Source of the DNA: Corynebacterium suedekumii
GTDB taxonomy: Bacteria > Actinomycetota > Actinomycetes > Mycobacteriales > Mycobacteriaceae
DNA: 64,000 bases
Reading direction: 5' to 3'
NCBI RefSeq assembly: GCF_030252185.1
Contig: NZ_CP126970.1
Span: 434,001-498,000 of the forward strand
The translations under genes were made by a program, and so were the position numbers. Shown here piece by piece: positions 37,263-46,127 of this stretch. The notes beneath the pieces were generated by a model that was not told the origin of the DNA, did not search any database, and worked only from the letters and a program-made list of their open reading frames with translations. Each line of letters begins with the position of its first letter. The first letter of the stretch is position 1.

Positions 37263-37289
37263 CTAGCACTCGCCGGGGTCGAGTGCAAG
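37263..37289. promoter_or_regulatory. CIRCE element 2 (HrcA site)
   Basis: ctagcactc - 9 bp - gagtgcaag is a second CIRCE copy, 8 bp beyond the first. It lies only 28 bp before the divergent M20 peptidase ATG, so HrcA could affect both genes. Confidence 0.85.
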
Positions 37290-37316
37290 AAAGCGCGCCG
37301 CTGTAACGTGACTGCC

Positions 37317-38669
37317 ATGAACATCGCAGAACTCCGATCCCACATCACCGGCCAGCGCGAGCGGATCTTCCGCGACCTCGCCGAGATCGTCGCCTTCGAC
37401 TCCGTCCACGACGAGCCCGATCACGAGGCGGATGCCGCCGGCGCCGCGGAGTGGACGAAGCAGGCGCTTATCGACGCCGGGCTCGACGTCACCGCTCACC
37501 TCACCGCCGACGGCTCCACCGCTCTCATCGGCCGAAAGGCGCCGGCCGAGGGCATGCCCACCGTGCTGCTCTACTCCCACCACGACGTCGTCCCCGCCGG
37601 CGACCACGCGAACTGGACCACCCCACCCTTCGAGCTCACCGAACGCGACGGCCGCTGGTACGGCCGCGGCGCCGCCGACTGCAAGGGCAACCTCGTCATG
37701 CACCTGGCCGCCCTGCGCGCGGTCGAGCAGGCAGGCGGCACCGGGCTCGGCCTGACCGTGCTCATCGAGGGCTCCGAGGAACGCGGCGGCGAGGGCCTGG
37801 ACCAGCTGCTCAAGGATCAGCCGGAACTGTTCCGGGCGGATGCCATCATGATCGCCGACTCCGGCAACGCCGCCGTCGGCGTGCCCACCCTCACCACCTC
37901 CCTGCGCGGTGGCGGTCAGGTCGTGGTCACCGTCGCCACCCTGCGCACCCCCCTCCACTCCGGCCAGTTCGGCGGCGCCGCCCCGGACGCGGTGGCCGCC
38001 CTGGTCCGCGTGCTCGATTCCCTGCGTGACGAACACGGCCGCACCGTCATCGACGGCGTGGACACCACCGCCACCTGGCAGGGCGAGCCCTACGATCCCG
38101 AGACCTTCCGGAAGGACGCCGGCATCCTCGACGGTGTGGCCATCATGGGCACCGACGACGACGCCCCCGCCGACATGGTGTGGGCCCGGCCCGCCATCAC
38201 CACCACCGGCTTCACCTCCACCCCCGTGTCCGAGGCCGTCAACGCCGTGCCCGCCACCGCCCAGGCCAAGCTCAACGTCCGTGTGCCGGCCGGACTGGAC
38301 GCCGATGACGTCATGGACAAGCTCGTCGCCCACCTCCGGGCCCACACCCCGTGGGGTGCGCACGTCGACGTCGAGGTGCAGGAGAAGAATCAGCCGTTCT
38401 CCACCGACACCTCCGGCCCGGCACTCGGCCTGCTGCGGCGGTGCCTGGCAGAGGCCTACGACGCCGACGAAGCCGTCACCGTCGGCTCTGGTGGCTCCAT
38501 CCCGCTCACCCTCGCCCTGCAGGAGGCGTTCCCGGAGGCGGAGATCGCGCTCTACGGCGTGGAGGAACCGCAGTCGACGATCCACTCCCCCGACGAGTCC
38601 GTCGACCCGGCCGAGATCATCCACATCGCCACCGCCGAAGCCGCGTTCCTGTTGTCCTACGGGAAGTAG
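37317..38669 (+). CDS. M20-family metallopeptidase (dipeptidase)
   Basis: A 450-residue zinc peptidase with the M20 ligands in order: YSHHDVVPAG (His, Asp), GRGAADCKGN (bridging Asp), IEGSEERGGEG (Glu pair), IMIADSGN (Asp) and TIHSPDESV (His). A dimerisation lid domain occupies about 190-320 (GFTSTPVSEAVNAVPATA). It cleaves dipeptides in the cytoplasm; the exact substrate is unclear. ATG 37317. Codons GCG-CTT-ATC-GAC-GCC at 37464-37478 hold a GCTTATCGACG motif with the rare codon CTT. Confidence 0.92.
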   Translation: MNIAELRSHITGQRERIFRDLAEIVAFDSVHDEPDHEADAAGAAEWTKQALIDAGLDVTAHLTADGSTALIGRKAPAEGMPTVLLYSHHDVVPAGDHANWTTPPFELTERDGRWYGRGAADCKGNLVMHLAALRAVEQAGGTGLGLTVLIEGSEERGGEGLDQLLKDQPELFRADAIMIADSGNAAVGVPTLTTSLRGGGQVVVTVATLRTPLHSGQFGGAAPDAVAALVRVLDSLRDEHGRTVIDGVDTTATWQGEPYDPETFRKDAGILDGVAIMGTDDDAPADMVWARPAITTTGFTSTPVSEAVNAVPATAQAKLNVRVPAGLDADDVMDKLVAHLRAHTPWGAHVDVEVQEKNQPFSTDTSGPALGLLRRCLAEAYDADEAVTVGSGGSIPLTLALQEAFPEAEIALYGVEEPQSTIHSPDESVDPAEIIHIATAEAAFLLSYGK

Positions 38670-38724
38670 GGGGTAAGGCGACCTGCGGATTCTGACCATT
38701 TCCTCAGACATCTGACGTCAGGGG

Positions 38725-38754
38725 TTGCCTTTTTCCTGTGACGGTGGCTACTGT
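38725..38754 (+). promoter_or_regulatory. Promoter of the LeuA-domain-like gene
   Basis: TTGCCT (38725-38730) and TACTGT (38749-38754) have 18-bp spacing. The expected start of transcription is at about 38760-38762, leaving a leader of about 162 nt. Confidence 0.55.
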
Positions 38755-38760
38755 GTCCGT

Positions 38761-38922
38761 GTGACGTACAACATTGCTCTTCAGCGAGTAGCCGAGGCTA
38801 CGTACCCCAGTGCGGGATAGGGACTGACTCCCCGCACCTGGGGAAGTAGTCGTTAAGCCACCCGCCGCTGAAGAGTCGGTCCACACTCACCGTTTCCCAT
38901 CTGGAATTTCGAGGACCGAATC
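38761..38922 (+). ncRNA. Structured 5' leader with possible leaderless 19-codon uORF
   Basis: The leader can close with a perfect 10-bp stem ctcttcagcg (38777-38786) / cgctgaagag (38866-38875). Inside are a small hairpin gtagcc-ga-ggctac and a larger one, ccccag-tgcggg with cccgca-cctgggg. A GTG at the predicted transcript start opens a 19-codon frame ending TAG at 38820, which overlaps the first half of these stems. I do not recognise a known riboswitch. A regulatory leader sensed by ligand or by uORF translation is a reasonable inference. Confidence 0.5.
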
Positions 38923-39435
38923 ATGTTCAACTCCACCGCCACTCACACCCCCTCCACCACCGGCACCCGGATCGACGACCCCTTCCGCCTGCGCTTCGGA
39001 TCCACCCACCGACTGCCCCGCGGACTGCGCGAGGAAGCCGCCGGAATGAGCTGGTCGCTGTTCATCGCCACCTACGCCCCCGCCGCGGACATCCGCATCA
39101 CCGGGCTGGAGACCACGCCGGGGCGGGGCGGGAGGAACACCTACACCGCCGAACTGACCCACCTGAGCAAGACCGAGCCGCCGTTCACCGAGTCGCGGGA
39201 GATCTCCGCCATGGGTGTCGCCTCCGCCTGCACCCACCTGCTGGCCGACGCCGGACGCCACGTCGAGATCCTGGCCTTCCACCAGTTCCCCATCTTCGAG
39301 GCCACCGTCACCTTCGTCCGCCTCGCCCACCAGACGCACGACTCCCGCACCGGCTGGGCCATGGGCTTCGGCGGCACCCCGGAGGCCTCCATCGCCGCCG
39401 CCCTGTCGTCGGGTGCGCAGCGTATCCACGGCTGA
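38923..39435 (+). CDS. Stand-alone LeuA-regulatory-domain-like protein
   Basis: A 170-residue protein. The last 100 residues read YTAELTHLSKTEPPFTESRE, SACTHLLADAGRHVEILAFH and GWAMGFGGTPEASIAAALSS, a pattern like the C-terminal leucine-sensing (LeuA dimer) domain of 2-isopropylmalate synthase; no TIM-barrel enzyme domain is attached. It could sense a metabolite or modulate LeuA. The mapping to the LeuA domain rests on pattern and needs a profile search. The ATG at 38923 has GAGGA 9 bp upstream. It is not part of the mrp operon, which starts 266 bp later. Confidence 0.6.
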   Translation: MFNSTATHTPSTTGTRIDDPFRLRFGSTHRLPRGLREEAAGMSWSLFIATYAPAADIRITGLETTPGRGGRNTYTAELTHLSKTEPPFTESREISAMGVASACTHLLADAGRHVEILAFHQFPIFEATVTFVRLAHQTHDSRTGWAMGFGGTPEASIAAALSSGAQRIHG

Positions 39436-39701
39436 GAGCGCCGGACACCCCCTGCCCCAGTGCACGGGAACCATATATAACTGTCGGCCTGTACACTGGT
39501 CAATCGTTGGCCGCGCCGTACACGACGCCGCCGTAATCATGGGTGTTTCTCAGTGACCTTTCGTGTGTCCGCCGTCACCACGGGGGAGACGATGACATAA
39601 CTGCCGCTGGGGGCAGCACGCACGTTGGCGGTCGAGTGGACGAGCCGTGGCATTGTTCTGCCGTCCTGTCCGCTCACACGCGAAGGGGAACAACGCTCGC
39701 C
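39436..39701 (+). promoter_or_regulatory. Upstream region of the mrp operon
   Basis: These 266 bp hold no convincing gene. A TACACT box at 39492-39497, with atatataac about 20 bp before it, is the best promoter candidate; a leader of about 200 nt would follow. CGAAGGGGA at 39681-39689 is the likely ribosome site for mrpA. Confidence 0.4.
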
Positions 39702-42700
39702 GTGCTGTTACTACTTGGAGCCCTGACCGTCGCCGCCGTCGTCGCGCCGGTCCTCATCCGGACCATGGGCCGGTCCGCCTTCATCCTGCTGGCCGTCCCC
39801 CCGGCGGTCGGTTTTTTCTGGGTCCTGTCCCTGTTCACCGGCGGCACCTTCCATGACGGAGGTGACGTCCAGGTCACCATGGAATGGATGGCCAGCGCCC
39901 ACCTCAACCTGGACTTCCGGCTCGATGCACTGGCTGGGCTGTTCAGCCTCATCATCCTCGGCGTCGGTGCCCTGGTGCTGTTCTACTGCTGGGGCTACTT
40001 CGACTCCAACCCCCGGCGCCTGTCCATCTTCGGCGCCCAGATGGTGGCCTTCGCCATGGCCATGTTCGGCCTGGTCACCTCCGACAACCTCCTGCTGATG
40101 TACATCTTCTGGGAGATCACGTCGGTGCTGTCGTTCCTGCTCGTCGGCTACTACGGCGAGCGTGCGTCCTCGCGGCGCTCCGCCGGCCAGGCACTCATGG
40201 TCACCACCCTCGGCGGCCTGGCCATGCTCGTGGGCATCATCCTGCTGGGCCGGCTCACCGGCATCTGGCGACTCTCGGAGATCCCGGCGTTCACCGAGTT
40301 CGCCACCACCCCGTACATCACCGCCGCCGTGGTGCTCATCCTCGCCGGTGCGCTGACCAAGTCCGCCATCGCCCCGGGGCACTTCTGGCTGCCCGGCGCG
40401 ATGGCCGCCCCCACCCCGGTCTCCGCCTACCTGCACTCCGCGGCCATGGTGAAGGCGGGCATCTATCTGGTGGCCCGGCTGGCACCGGACTTCCAGGTCG
40501 TGTCCACCTGGCACCTCGTGGTCATCCCCCTGGCCCTGGGCACCATGCTCATGGGCGGCTGGATGGCGCTGCGGCAGAAGGACCTCAAGCTCATCCTCGC
40601 CTACGGCACGGTCTCCCAGCTGGGTTTCATCACCGCGACGGTGGCCATCGGCTCCCGGGAGGCGATGCTCGCCGGCCTGGCGCTGACCTTCGCGCATTCG
40701 CTGTTCAAGGCGACCCTGTTCATGATCGTCGGCGCCATCGACCACACCTCCGGCACGCGCGACATCCGGGAGCTGTCCGGCCTGGGCCGGAAGCAGCCGT
40801 TCATCGCGGTGCTGGCGATCATCTCGGCGGCGTCGATGGCCGGCATCCCGCCGCTGTTCGGTTTCGTGGCCAAGGAGTCGGTACTGGAGGCGGTACTGCA
40901 CGAGGAGCTGCTCCTCGGCATGCCGCGCAGCATGATGCTCGTGGCCATGGTCGTCGGCTCGGTCCTGACCATGGCGTACTCGCTGCACTTCCTCTACGGT
41001 GCCTTCGCCACGAAGAAGCCCGGGCACGTCAGCGGGGGCGGCACCTCCGACGCGGTGGCGCAGATGCACACCATCGGCCCGAGCCTGTGGCTGGCCCCGG
41101 CGGTCCTCACCGCCTGCACCATCGTCTTCGGCCTCCTGCCCGGGCCGCTGTCGAACGCCATCACCCTGCACCTGGACAACGTGTTCCCGCTGCCCGAGGG
41201 GGAGAAGGGCGGTTACCTCGCCCTGTGGCACGGCTTCACCCTCCCGCTGCTGCTGTCCGCCATCATCATCGTCGGCGGTGTGCTCATGCACTGGCAGCGT
41301 GACGTGGTCTCCCGCGCGCAGTTCGAGACCCCGGCACTCGGCAGCGCCGACGCCGCCTACGACAAGGTCCTCGACTTCTTCCGCCGGGTCTCCCTGCGCC
41401 TGACGGCGTCGACCCAGCGAGGTTCGCTCTCGGCCAACCTGTCCATCATCTTCGGTGTCCTCATCGCCCTGCCGTTGGCCGCCCTGGTCCTCGGCGACCG
41501 CAACGACGTCCGGATGGTGCTGTGGGATTCGCCGTGGCAGGCACTGGCGTCGGTGATCATCATCGTCGCCGCCATCGCGGCCACCCGGATGGACAACCGC
41601 CTGTCCGGGGCCATCTTCGTCGGTGTCACCGGCTACTCCATCGCCGCGATCTTCGCGCTCCAGGGCGCACCGGACCTGGCGCTGACCCAGACGCTGGTGG
41701 AGACCATCGTCATGGTGCTGTTCATGCTCGTCCTGCGCAAGCTGCCCACCTCCACCGAGTGGACCCAGTCCCCGCAGGCCGACCGCCTGCGCGCCTGGCT
41801 CTCTGTCGCGGTGGGCCTGGCCGTCACCGTCGTCGCACTGTTCGCCATCAACGCCCGGACGGCCGAGCCGATCTCCGGTGCCATGCCCGATCTGGCGTAC
41901 GAGATCGGCCACGGCGCCAACACCGTCAACGTCCTGCTCGTGGACCTGCGTGCGTGGGACACCTTCGGTGAGATCTCGGTGCTGGTCATCGCGGCCACCG
42001 GTGTCGCCTCGCTCATCTACCGCACCCGCTCCTTCGCCCGCCCTTCGCGCCGCCCGACCCTCCGGGTCACCGGCCGACGCTGGCTGGCCGCGGGTGTGGA
42101 GACGGAGAAGCAGCAGAACCGCTCCCTCATGGTGGACGTGGCCACCCGTATCCTCTTCCCGTCGATGATGGCCCTGTCGCTGTACTTCTTCTTCGCCGGC
42201 CACAACGCGCCCGGCGGTGGTTTCGCTGGCGGCCTCGTCGCCGCGCTGGCCTTTACTCTGCGCTACCTCGCGGGTGGCCGCGCGGAGCTCGAGGAGGCCC
42301 TGCCCATCGACGCCGGCCGAATCCTCGGCACCGGCCTCATCCTCTCCGCCGCGGCGGCCATCTGGCCGATGTTCCTCGGCTACCCGCCGTTGACCTCCGC
42401 GTACGACTCGGTGGATCTGCCGCTCATCGGCAACATGTCGCTGCCGTCGGCGCTGCTGTTCGACGCCGGCGTGTACGCCATCGTCGTCGGCCTGATCATG
42501 CACATCCTCAACTCCCTGGGCGGCCAGCTCGACATGGAGGAAGAGATGCGTAAGCAGCGCGCCCGCGACCGCGCCAGGTCCATGGCGCGCGCCGCGGAGC
42601 GGCGACAACAGCAGGCGGCGAAACCCCCTGCGGCCGCAACGAGCGGATCCACTGGATCCACAGCGGCGTCGATAAGCCAGAACCCCACCGGAAAGGAGAA

Positions 42701-42704
42701 GTAG
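39702..42704 (+). CDS. mrpA: Na+/H+ antiporter subunit MrpA fused to MrpB
   Basis: A 1000-residue membrane protein. The first 500 residues are NuoL-like, with MYIFWEITSVLSFLLVGYYG (antiporter Glu), ALTKSAIAPGHFWLPGAM (Lys) and SAYLHSAAMVKAGIYLVARL (His, Lys). A middle part is the MrpA C-terminal domain (LALTQTLVETIVMVLFMLVL). The end is an MrpB-type domain: VDVATRILFPSMMALSLYFF, AGHNAPGGGFAGGLVAALAF. It exchanges Na+ for H+ as part of a hetero-oligomer. I take GTG at 39702; longer in-frame starts add an unlikely charged N-terminus. A GCTTATCGACG motif (42667-42677) lies near the 3' end and uses ATA. Confidence 0.93.
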   Translation: MLLLLGALTVAAVVAPVLIRTMGRSAFILLAVPPAVGFFWVLSLFTGGTFHDGGDVQVTMEWMASAHLNLDFRLDALAGLFSLIILGVGALVLFYCWGYFDSNPRRLSIFGAQMVAFAMAMFGLVTSDNLLLMYIFWEITSVLSFLLVGYYGERASSRRSAGQALMVTTLGGLAMLVGIILLGRLTGIWRLSEIPAFTEFATTPYITAAVVLILAGALTKSAIAPGHFWLPGAMAAPTPVSAYLHSAAMVKAGIYLVARLAPDFQVVSTWHLVVIPLALGTMLMGGWMALRQKDLKLILAYGTVSQLGFITATVAIGSREAMLAGLALTFAHSLFKATLFMIVGAIDHTSGTRDIRELSGLGRKQPFIAVLAIISAASMAGIPPLFGFVAKESVLEAVLHEELLLGMPRSMMLVAMVVGSVLTMAYSLHFLYGAFATKKPGHVSGGGTSDAVAQMHTIGPSLWLAPAVLTACTIVFGLLPGPLSNAITLHLDNVFPLPEGEKGGYLALWHGFTLPLLLSAIIIVGGVLMHWQRDVVSRAQFETPALGSADAAYDKVLDFFRRVSLRLTASTQRGSLSANLSIIFGVLIALPLAALVLGDRNDVRMVLWDSPWQALASVIIIVAAIAATRMDNRLSGAIFVGVTGYSIAAIFALQGAPDLALTQTLVETIVMVLFMLVLRKLPTSTEWTQSPQADRLRAWLSVAVGLAVTVVALFAINARTAEPISGAMPDLAYEIGHGANTVNVLLVDLRAWDTFGEISVLVIAATGVASLIYRTRSFARPSRRPTLRVTGRRWLAAGVETEKQQNRSLMVDVATRILFPSMMALSLYFFFAGHNAPGGGFAGGLVAALAFTLRYLAGGRAELEEALPIDAGRILGTGLILSAAAAIWPMFLGYPPLTSAYDSVDLPLIGNMSLPSALLFDAGVYAIVVGLIMHILNSLGGQLDMEEEMRKQRARDRARSMARAAERRQQQAAKPPAAATSGSTGSTAASISQNPTGKEK

Positions 42705-43196
42705 ATGGTCGCCAATCTCTTCCTGCTGCTGGCCTCCGGCGCGCTCATCTCCGCCGGTGTGTACCTCGTGCTCGACCGCGCGATGACCAAGATGATGCTC
42801 GGCCTCATGCTCATCGGCAACGGCGCGAACCTGCTCATCCTGCAGGCGGGCGGCGAGGCCGGCTCCCCGCCGATCGTCGGGCGCGACAGCGAGGTCTACG
42901 ACGACGTCATCGCCGACCCGCTGGCACAGGCGATGATCCTCACCGCCATCGTCATCTCGATGGCCATGACCGCCTTCATCCTCACCCTGGCCTACCGCCA
43001 GTACCGCTACCGCACCGCGGACGTCATCGAGGACGACGTGGAGGATGCCGCCATCGCGGCACGTCCAGCCACCGCCAGCGCGGCACCGGACCACGACGCC
43101 TCCGACGACCCCGAGACCGGACGCATGACCTCCGAGGGCGACAGCTTCGGCCCGCGGTCCTTCGAGGCACCCGTGAAGGCAGGCGAAGATGACTGA
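42705..43196 (+). CDS. mrpC: Na+/H+ antiporter subunit MrpC
   Basis: A 163-residue NuoK-like subunit with three helices: ANLFLLLASGALISAGVYLV, MMLGLMLIGNGANLLILQAG and DPLAQAMILTAIVISMAMTA. The last 60 residues are a soluble Asp/Ala-rich tail longer than usual. ATG directly follows the mrpA stop, and its end overlaps mrpD by 8 bp. Confidence 0.94.
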   Translation: MVANLFLLLASGALISAGVYLVLDRAMTKMMLGLMLIGNGANLLILQAGGEAGSPPIVGRDSEVYDDVIADPLAQAMILTAIVISMAMTAFILTLAYRQYRYRTADVIEDDVEDAAIAARPATASAAPDHDASDDPETGRMTSEGDSFGPRSFEAPVKAGEDD

Positions 43197-44955
43197 GTAC
43201 TTCACCGGCTACGTGGACACCCTCCTGCCCTACATGCCCTACCTCATCCCGCTGCCGGTCATCCTGCCGGCGGTGGCCGCGGCCCTGGCCCTGCTCGCCG
43301 GGCGCCACCCGCACATCCAGCGCACCATCGCCCTGGGCACCCTGCTCGGGCTCATCGTCCTCACCGCCTCCCTGGTGCTCGTCGCTGACCTGCAGGGCAT
43401 CCAGACGGTGCAGATCGGCGGCTGGGACGCCCCCGTCGGCATCACCCTCGTGGCCGACCGGTTGTCGGCCCTCATGCTCACCGTCTCCTCCATGGTCCTG
43501 TTCTGCGTCATGTGGTACGCCATCAGCCAGGGTGTGCGCGACGGCGGCAAGGACGAACCCGTCGCGGTGTTCCTGCCCACCTACATGCTGCTGACCATGG
43601 GCGTGAACATGTCCTTCCTCGCGGGCGACCTGTTCAACCTCTACGTCGGCTTCGAGGTGTTCCTCGTCGCCTCCTACGTCCTGCTCACCCTCGGCGCCTC
43701 GCCCTCGCGCGTGCGCGCCGGCGTCTCCTACGTCATGGTCTCCATGGTCTCCTCCATGGTCTTCCTTTTCGGCCTGGCCATGGTCTACGCCGCGGTGGGC
43801 ACGGTCAACCTGGCCCAGATCGGCATGCGGATGGAGGACGTGCCCACCGGCACCCGCGCCGCCATCTTCGGCGTGCTGCTCGTCGCCTTCGGCATCAAGG
43901 CCGCCGTCTTCCCCCTCGACGCCTGGCTGCCCGACTCCTACCCCACCGCCCCCTCCCTGGTCACCGCCGTCTTCGCCGGCCTGCTGACCAAGGTCGGCGT
44001 GTACTCGATCATCCGCATGCGCTCCACGGTGTTCACCGACGGCTCCCTCGACGGGCTGCTCATGTGGGTGGCGCTGGCCACCATGATCGTGGGCATCCTC
44101 GGTGCGATGGCGCAGAACGACATCAAACGACTCCTGTCGTTCACCCTGGTCAGCCACATCGGCTACATGATCTTCGGCATCGCCCTCGGCTCCGCCCAGG
44201 GCCTGTCCGGCGCCATCTTCTACGCCGTGCACCACATTCTCGTGCAGACCGCCCTGTTCCTCGTCGTCGGTCTCATCGAACGCCAGGCCGGCACCTCCTC
44301 GCTGCGACGCCTCGGCTCCCTGGCCTACACCGCCCCCGTCGTCGCCGTGCTCTACTTCATCCCGGCGATCAACCTCGGCGGCATCCCGCCCTTCTCCGGC
44401 TTCCTGGGCAAGATCATCCTCCTCGAGGCCGGCGCCAACGAGGGCAGCTGGCAGGCGTGGGTCCTCATCGGCGGCGCCGTGATCACCTCCCTGCTCACCC
44501 TCTACGTCATGGTCCTCGTCTGGTCCAAGGGCTTCTGGCGCGACCGCAAGGACGCCCCCGAGGGCAACATCGCCATGGCCCGCCCCGCCCCGCTGGCCGA
44601 CGTCACCGACGAGGTGGAGTTCGGCGAGCGTGACGACGTCGGCCGCATCCCCGTCGGCATGGTCGCCTCCACCACCACCCTCATCGCCGCCTCCCTCGCC
44701 GTGTCCTTCCTCGCGGGCCCGCTCTCCAGCGTCACCGGCCGCGCCGCCGAATCCGCCCAGGACATCAGCATCTACCGCACCGCCGTGCTCGGCGAGGACT
44801 ACGACAACCCCTCCCGCACCCTCGACCAGCAGCGCCTCGACGACGGCTCCGACGACCTGGAGAACCGCGACCACCGGCTGCCTGAACCGGAACCCGCCGT
44901 CTCCACCGCGCCGGCCGCGCCCACCGAGTCCCCCGCAGAGGAGGAGGAGAACTGA
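43189..44955 (+). CDS. mrpD: Na+/H+ antiporter subunit MrpD
   Basis: A 588-residue NuoM/N-like subunit with about 14 helices. LFNLYVGFEVFLVASYVLLT (Glu), FGIKAAVFPLDAWLPDSYPT (Lys), FAGLLTKVGVYSIIRMRS and LLSFTLVSHIGYMIFGIALG carry the conserved charged residues of the proton path. A 70-residue acidic, Pro-rich tail follows the last helix. It starts inside mrpC and ends on the mrpE ATG. Confidence 0.95.
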   Translation: MTEYFTGYVDTLLPYMPYLIPLPVILPAVAAALALLAGRHPHIQRTIALGTLLGLIVLTASLVLVADLQGIQTVQIGGWDAPVGITLVADRLSALMLTVSSMVLFCVMWYAISQGVRDGGKDEPVAVFLPTYMLLTMGVNMSFLAGDLFNLYVGFEVFLVASYVLLTLGASPSRVRAGVSYVMVSMVSSMVFLFGLAMVYAAVGTVNLAQIGMRMEDVPTGTRAAIFGVLLVAFGIKAAVFPLDAWLPDSYPTAPSLVTAVFAGLLTKVGVYSIIRMRSTVFTDGSLDGLLMWVALATMIVGILGAMAQNDIKRLLSFTLVSHIGYMIFGIALGSAQGLSGAIFYAVHHILVQTALFLVVGLIERQAGTSSLRRLGSLAYTAPVVAVLYFIPAINLGGIPPFSGFLGKIILLEAGANEGSWQAWVLIGGAVITSLLTLYVMVLVWSKGFWRDRKDAPEGNIAMARPAPLADVTDEVEFGERDDVGRIPVGMVASTTTLIAASLAVSFLAGPLSSVTGRAAESAQDISIYRTAVLGEDYDNPSRTLDQQRLDDGSDDLENRDHRLPEPEPAVSTAPAAPTESPAEEEEN

Positions 44956-45464
44956 TGCTCGCCGGAATCTCCCGCCGCTTCCGCCCCTGGTTCATCGTCT
45001 GGATCACCCTCATGTGGTGCCTGCTCATGGGCGAGTTCACCTGGGCCAACGTCATCAGCGGCCTGCTCGTCGGCTTCGTCGTGGTCATGGCGCTGCCCCT
45101 GCCGGCGATGCCCATCGCCGGACTCCAGGTCCGCTGGCTGTCCCTGGCCGGCTACCTGCTCATCTGGGTCAAGGACCTGTTCGTCGCCTCCTTCAAGGTG
45201 GCGTGGCTGGCCCTGCGACCGGCGGCCCCGCCGCAGACCGCCGTGCTCCAGGTGCCCATGCGGGTGTCCTCGGAGCTGATCCTGTCGTTCGCCACGGTGC
45301 TGTACAACCTGCAGCCGGGTGGTTCGGTCAGCGACATCGACATCGCCAACCGCATGTGGACCGTCCACCTGCTCGACGCCGGCACCGAGGAGGCCCTGGC
45401 CCGGGAGATCGCCGCCATCGCCACCCTGGAACGCCGCCTCATCCACATCTTCGAGAGGAGCTGA
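44955..45464 (+). CDS. mrpE: Na+/H+ antiporter subunit MrpE
   Basis: A 169-residue subunit: two N-terminal helices, then a hairpin helix YLLIWVKDLFVASFKVAWLA and the soluble part LILSFATVLYNLQPGGSVSD, as in MrpE. It is needed for full Na+ transport. The start codon overlaps the mrpD stop by 1 bp. Confidence 0.94.
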   Translation: MLAGISRRFRPWFIVWITLMWCLLMGEFTWANVISGLLVGFVVVMALPLPAMPIAGLQVRWLSLAGYLLIWVKDLFVASFKVAWLALRPAAPPQTAVLQVPMRVSSELILSFATVLYNLQPGGSVSDIDIANRMWTVHLLDAGTEEALAREIAAIATLERRLIHIFERS

Positions 45465-45468
45465 CCCC

Positions 45469-45744
45469 ATGGACCCCGCCATCTACAACGGCGTCCTCCT
45501 GGTCGCCGCCGTCATGTTCGCCCTGTCATTCATCATCATGACCTGGCGCATCCTCGTCGGCCCCAACTCACTCGACCGCATGCTCGGCCTCGACGGTTTC
45601 ATCGCCATGCTGCAGTGTGCCCTGGCCACCTACATCTGCTGGTCGCTGGACACCACCGTCGCCAACGCCATGCTCGTCATCGCGCTGCTCGGCTTCATCG
45701 CCTCGGTGTCCGTCGCCCGCTTCCGCAAGAGGGACGGTAGCTGA
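45469..45744 (+). CDS. mrpF: Na+/H+ antiporter subunit MrpF
   Basis: A 91-residue subunit with three helices. TWRILVGPNSLDRMLGLDGF holds the conserved Asp of MrpF, and YICWSLDTTVANAMLVIALL the third-helix signature. AGGAG precedes ATG 45469 by 7 bp. Confidence 0.94.
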   Translation: MDPAIYNGVLLVAAVMFALSFIIMTWRILVGPNSLDRMLGLDGFIAMLQCALATYICWSLDTTVANAMLVIALLGFIASVSVARFRKRDGS

Positions 45745-45746
45745 TC

Positions 45747-46127
45747 ATGACCTACTCACTGTTCGCCGATGTCGCGTCCCTGGCCCTCATCCTCACCGGC
45801 GCGTTCCTGGTCTTCTCCGCGGCCGTCGGCGTCGTCCGCTTCCAGGACACCATGTCCCGGGTCCACGCGATCACCAAGCCGCAGACCACGGGCCTGATCC
45901 TCACCATCCTCGGCGCGCTGCTGCGGGTGACCGGTTCCGCGGACTTCGGCGTCGCCGAACGCGGTGACCTCGGGGTGCTCGTCCTGCTGGTCATCTTCGC
46001 GGCCCTGACCTCCCCGGTCACCGCCCAGCGCCTCGGCCGTGTCTCCCGCCGCGAGGGCCTCTACGGTGACGCCGACACCATGTCGCGCAACGACGCTCCC
46101 GCCGAGAAGTCCCTGCGCCGGCGATGA
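45747..46127 (+). CDS. mrpG: Na+/H+ antiporter subunit MrpG
   Basis: A 126-residue PhaG/MnhG-type subunit with three helices: VASLALILTGAFLVFSAAVG, the signature GVVRFQDTMSRVHAITKPQT and FAALTSPVTAQRLGRVSRRE. It closes the mrp set; its end overlaps the mannosyltransferase start by 4 bp. Confidence 0.94.
   Translation: MTYSLFADVASLALILTGAFLVFSAAVGVVRFQDTMSRVHAITKPQTTGLILTILGALLRVTGSADFGVAERGDLGVLVLLVIFAALTSPVTAQRLGRVSRREGLYGDADTMSRNDAPAEKSLRRR

Noticed and set aside
38761..38922. Known riboswitch classes (Mn yybP-ykoY, M-box, T-box, sodium DUF1646)
   Set aside because: I compared the leader with the conserved words of these classes as I remember them and none matched well enough; the mere nearness of the Mrp antiporter is not evidence.
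39711..43205. Minus-strand open frame of over 1100 codons opposite mrpA and mrpC
   Set aside because: Low-complexity Gly/Asp/Arg/His content and full overlap with conserved Mrp subunits show it is an antisense shadow.
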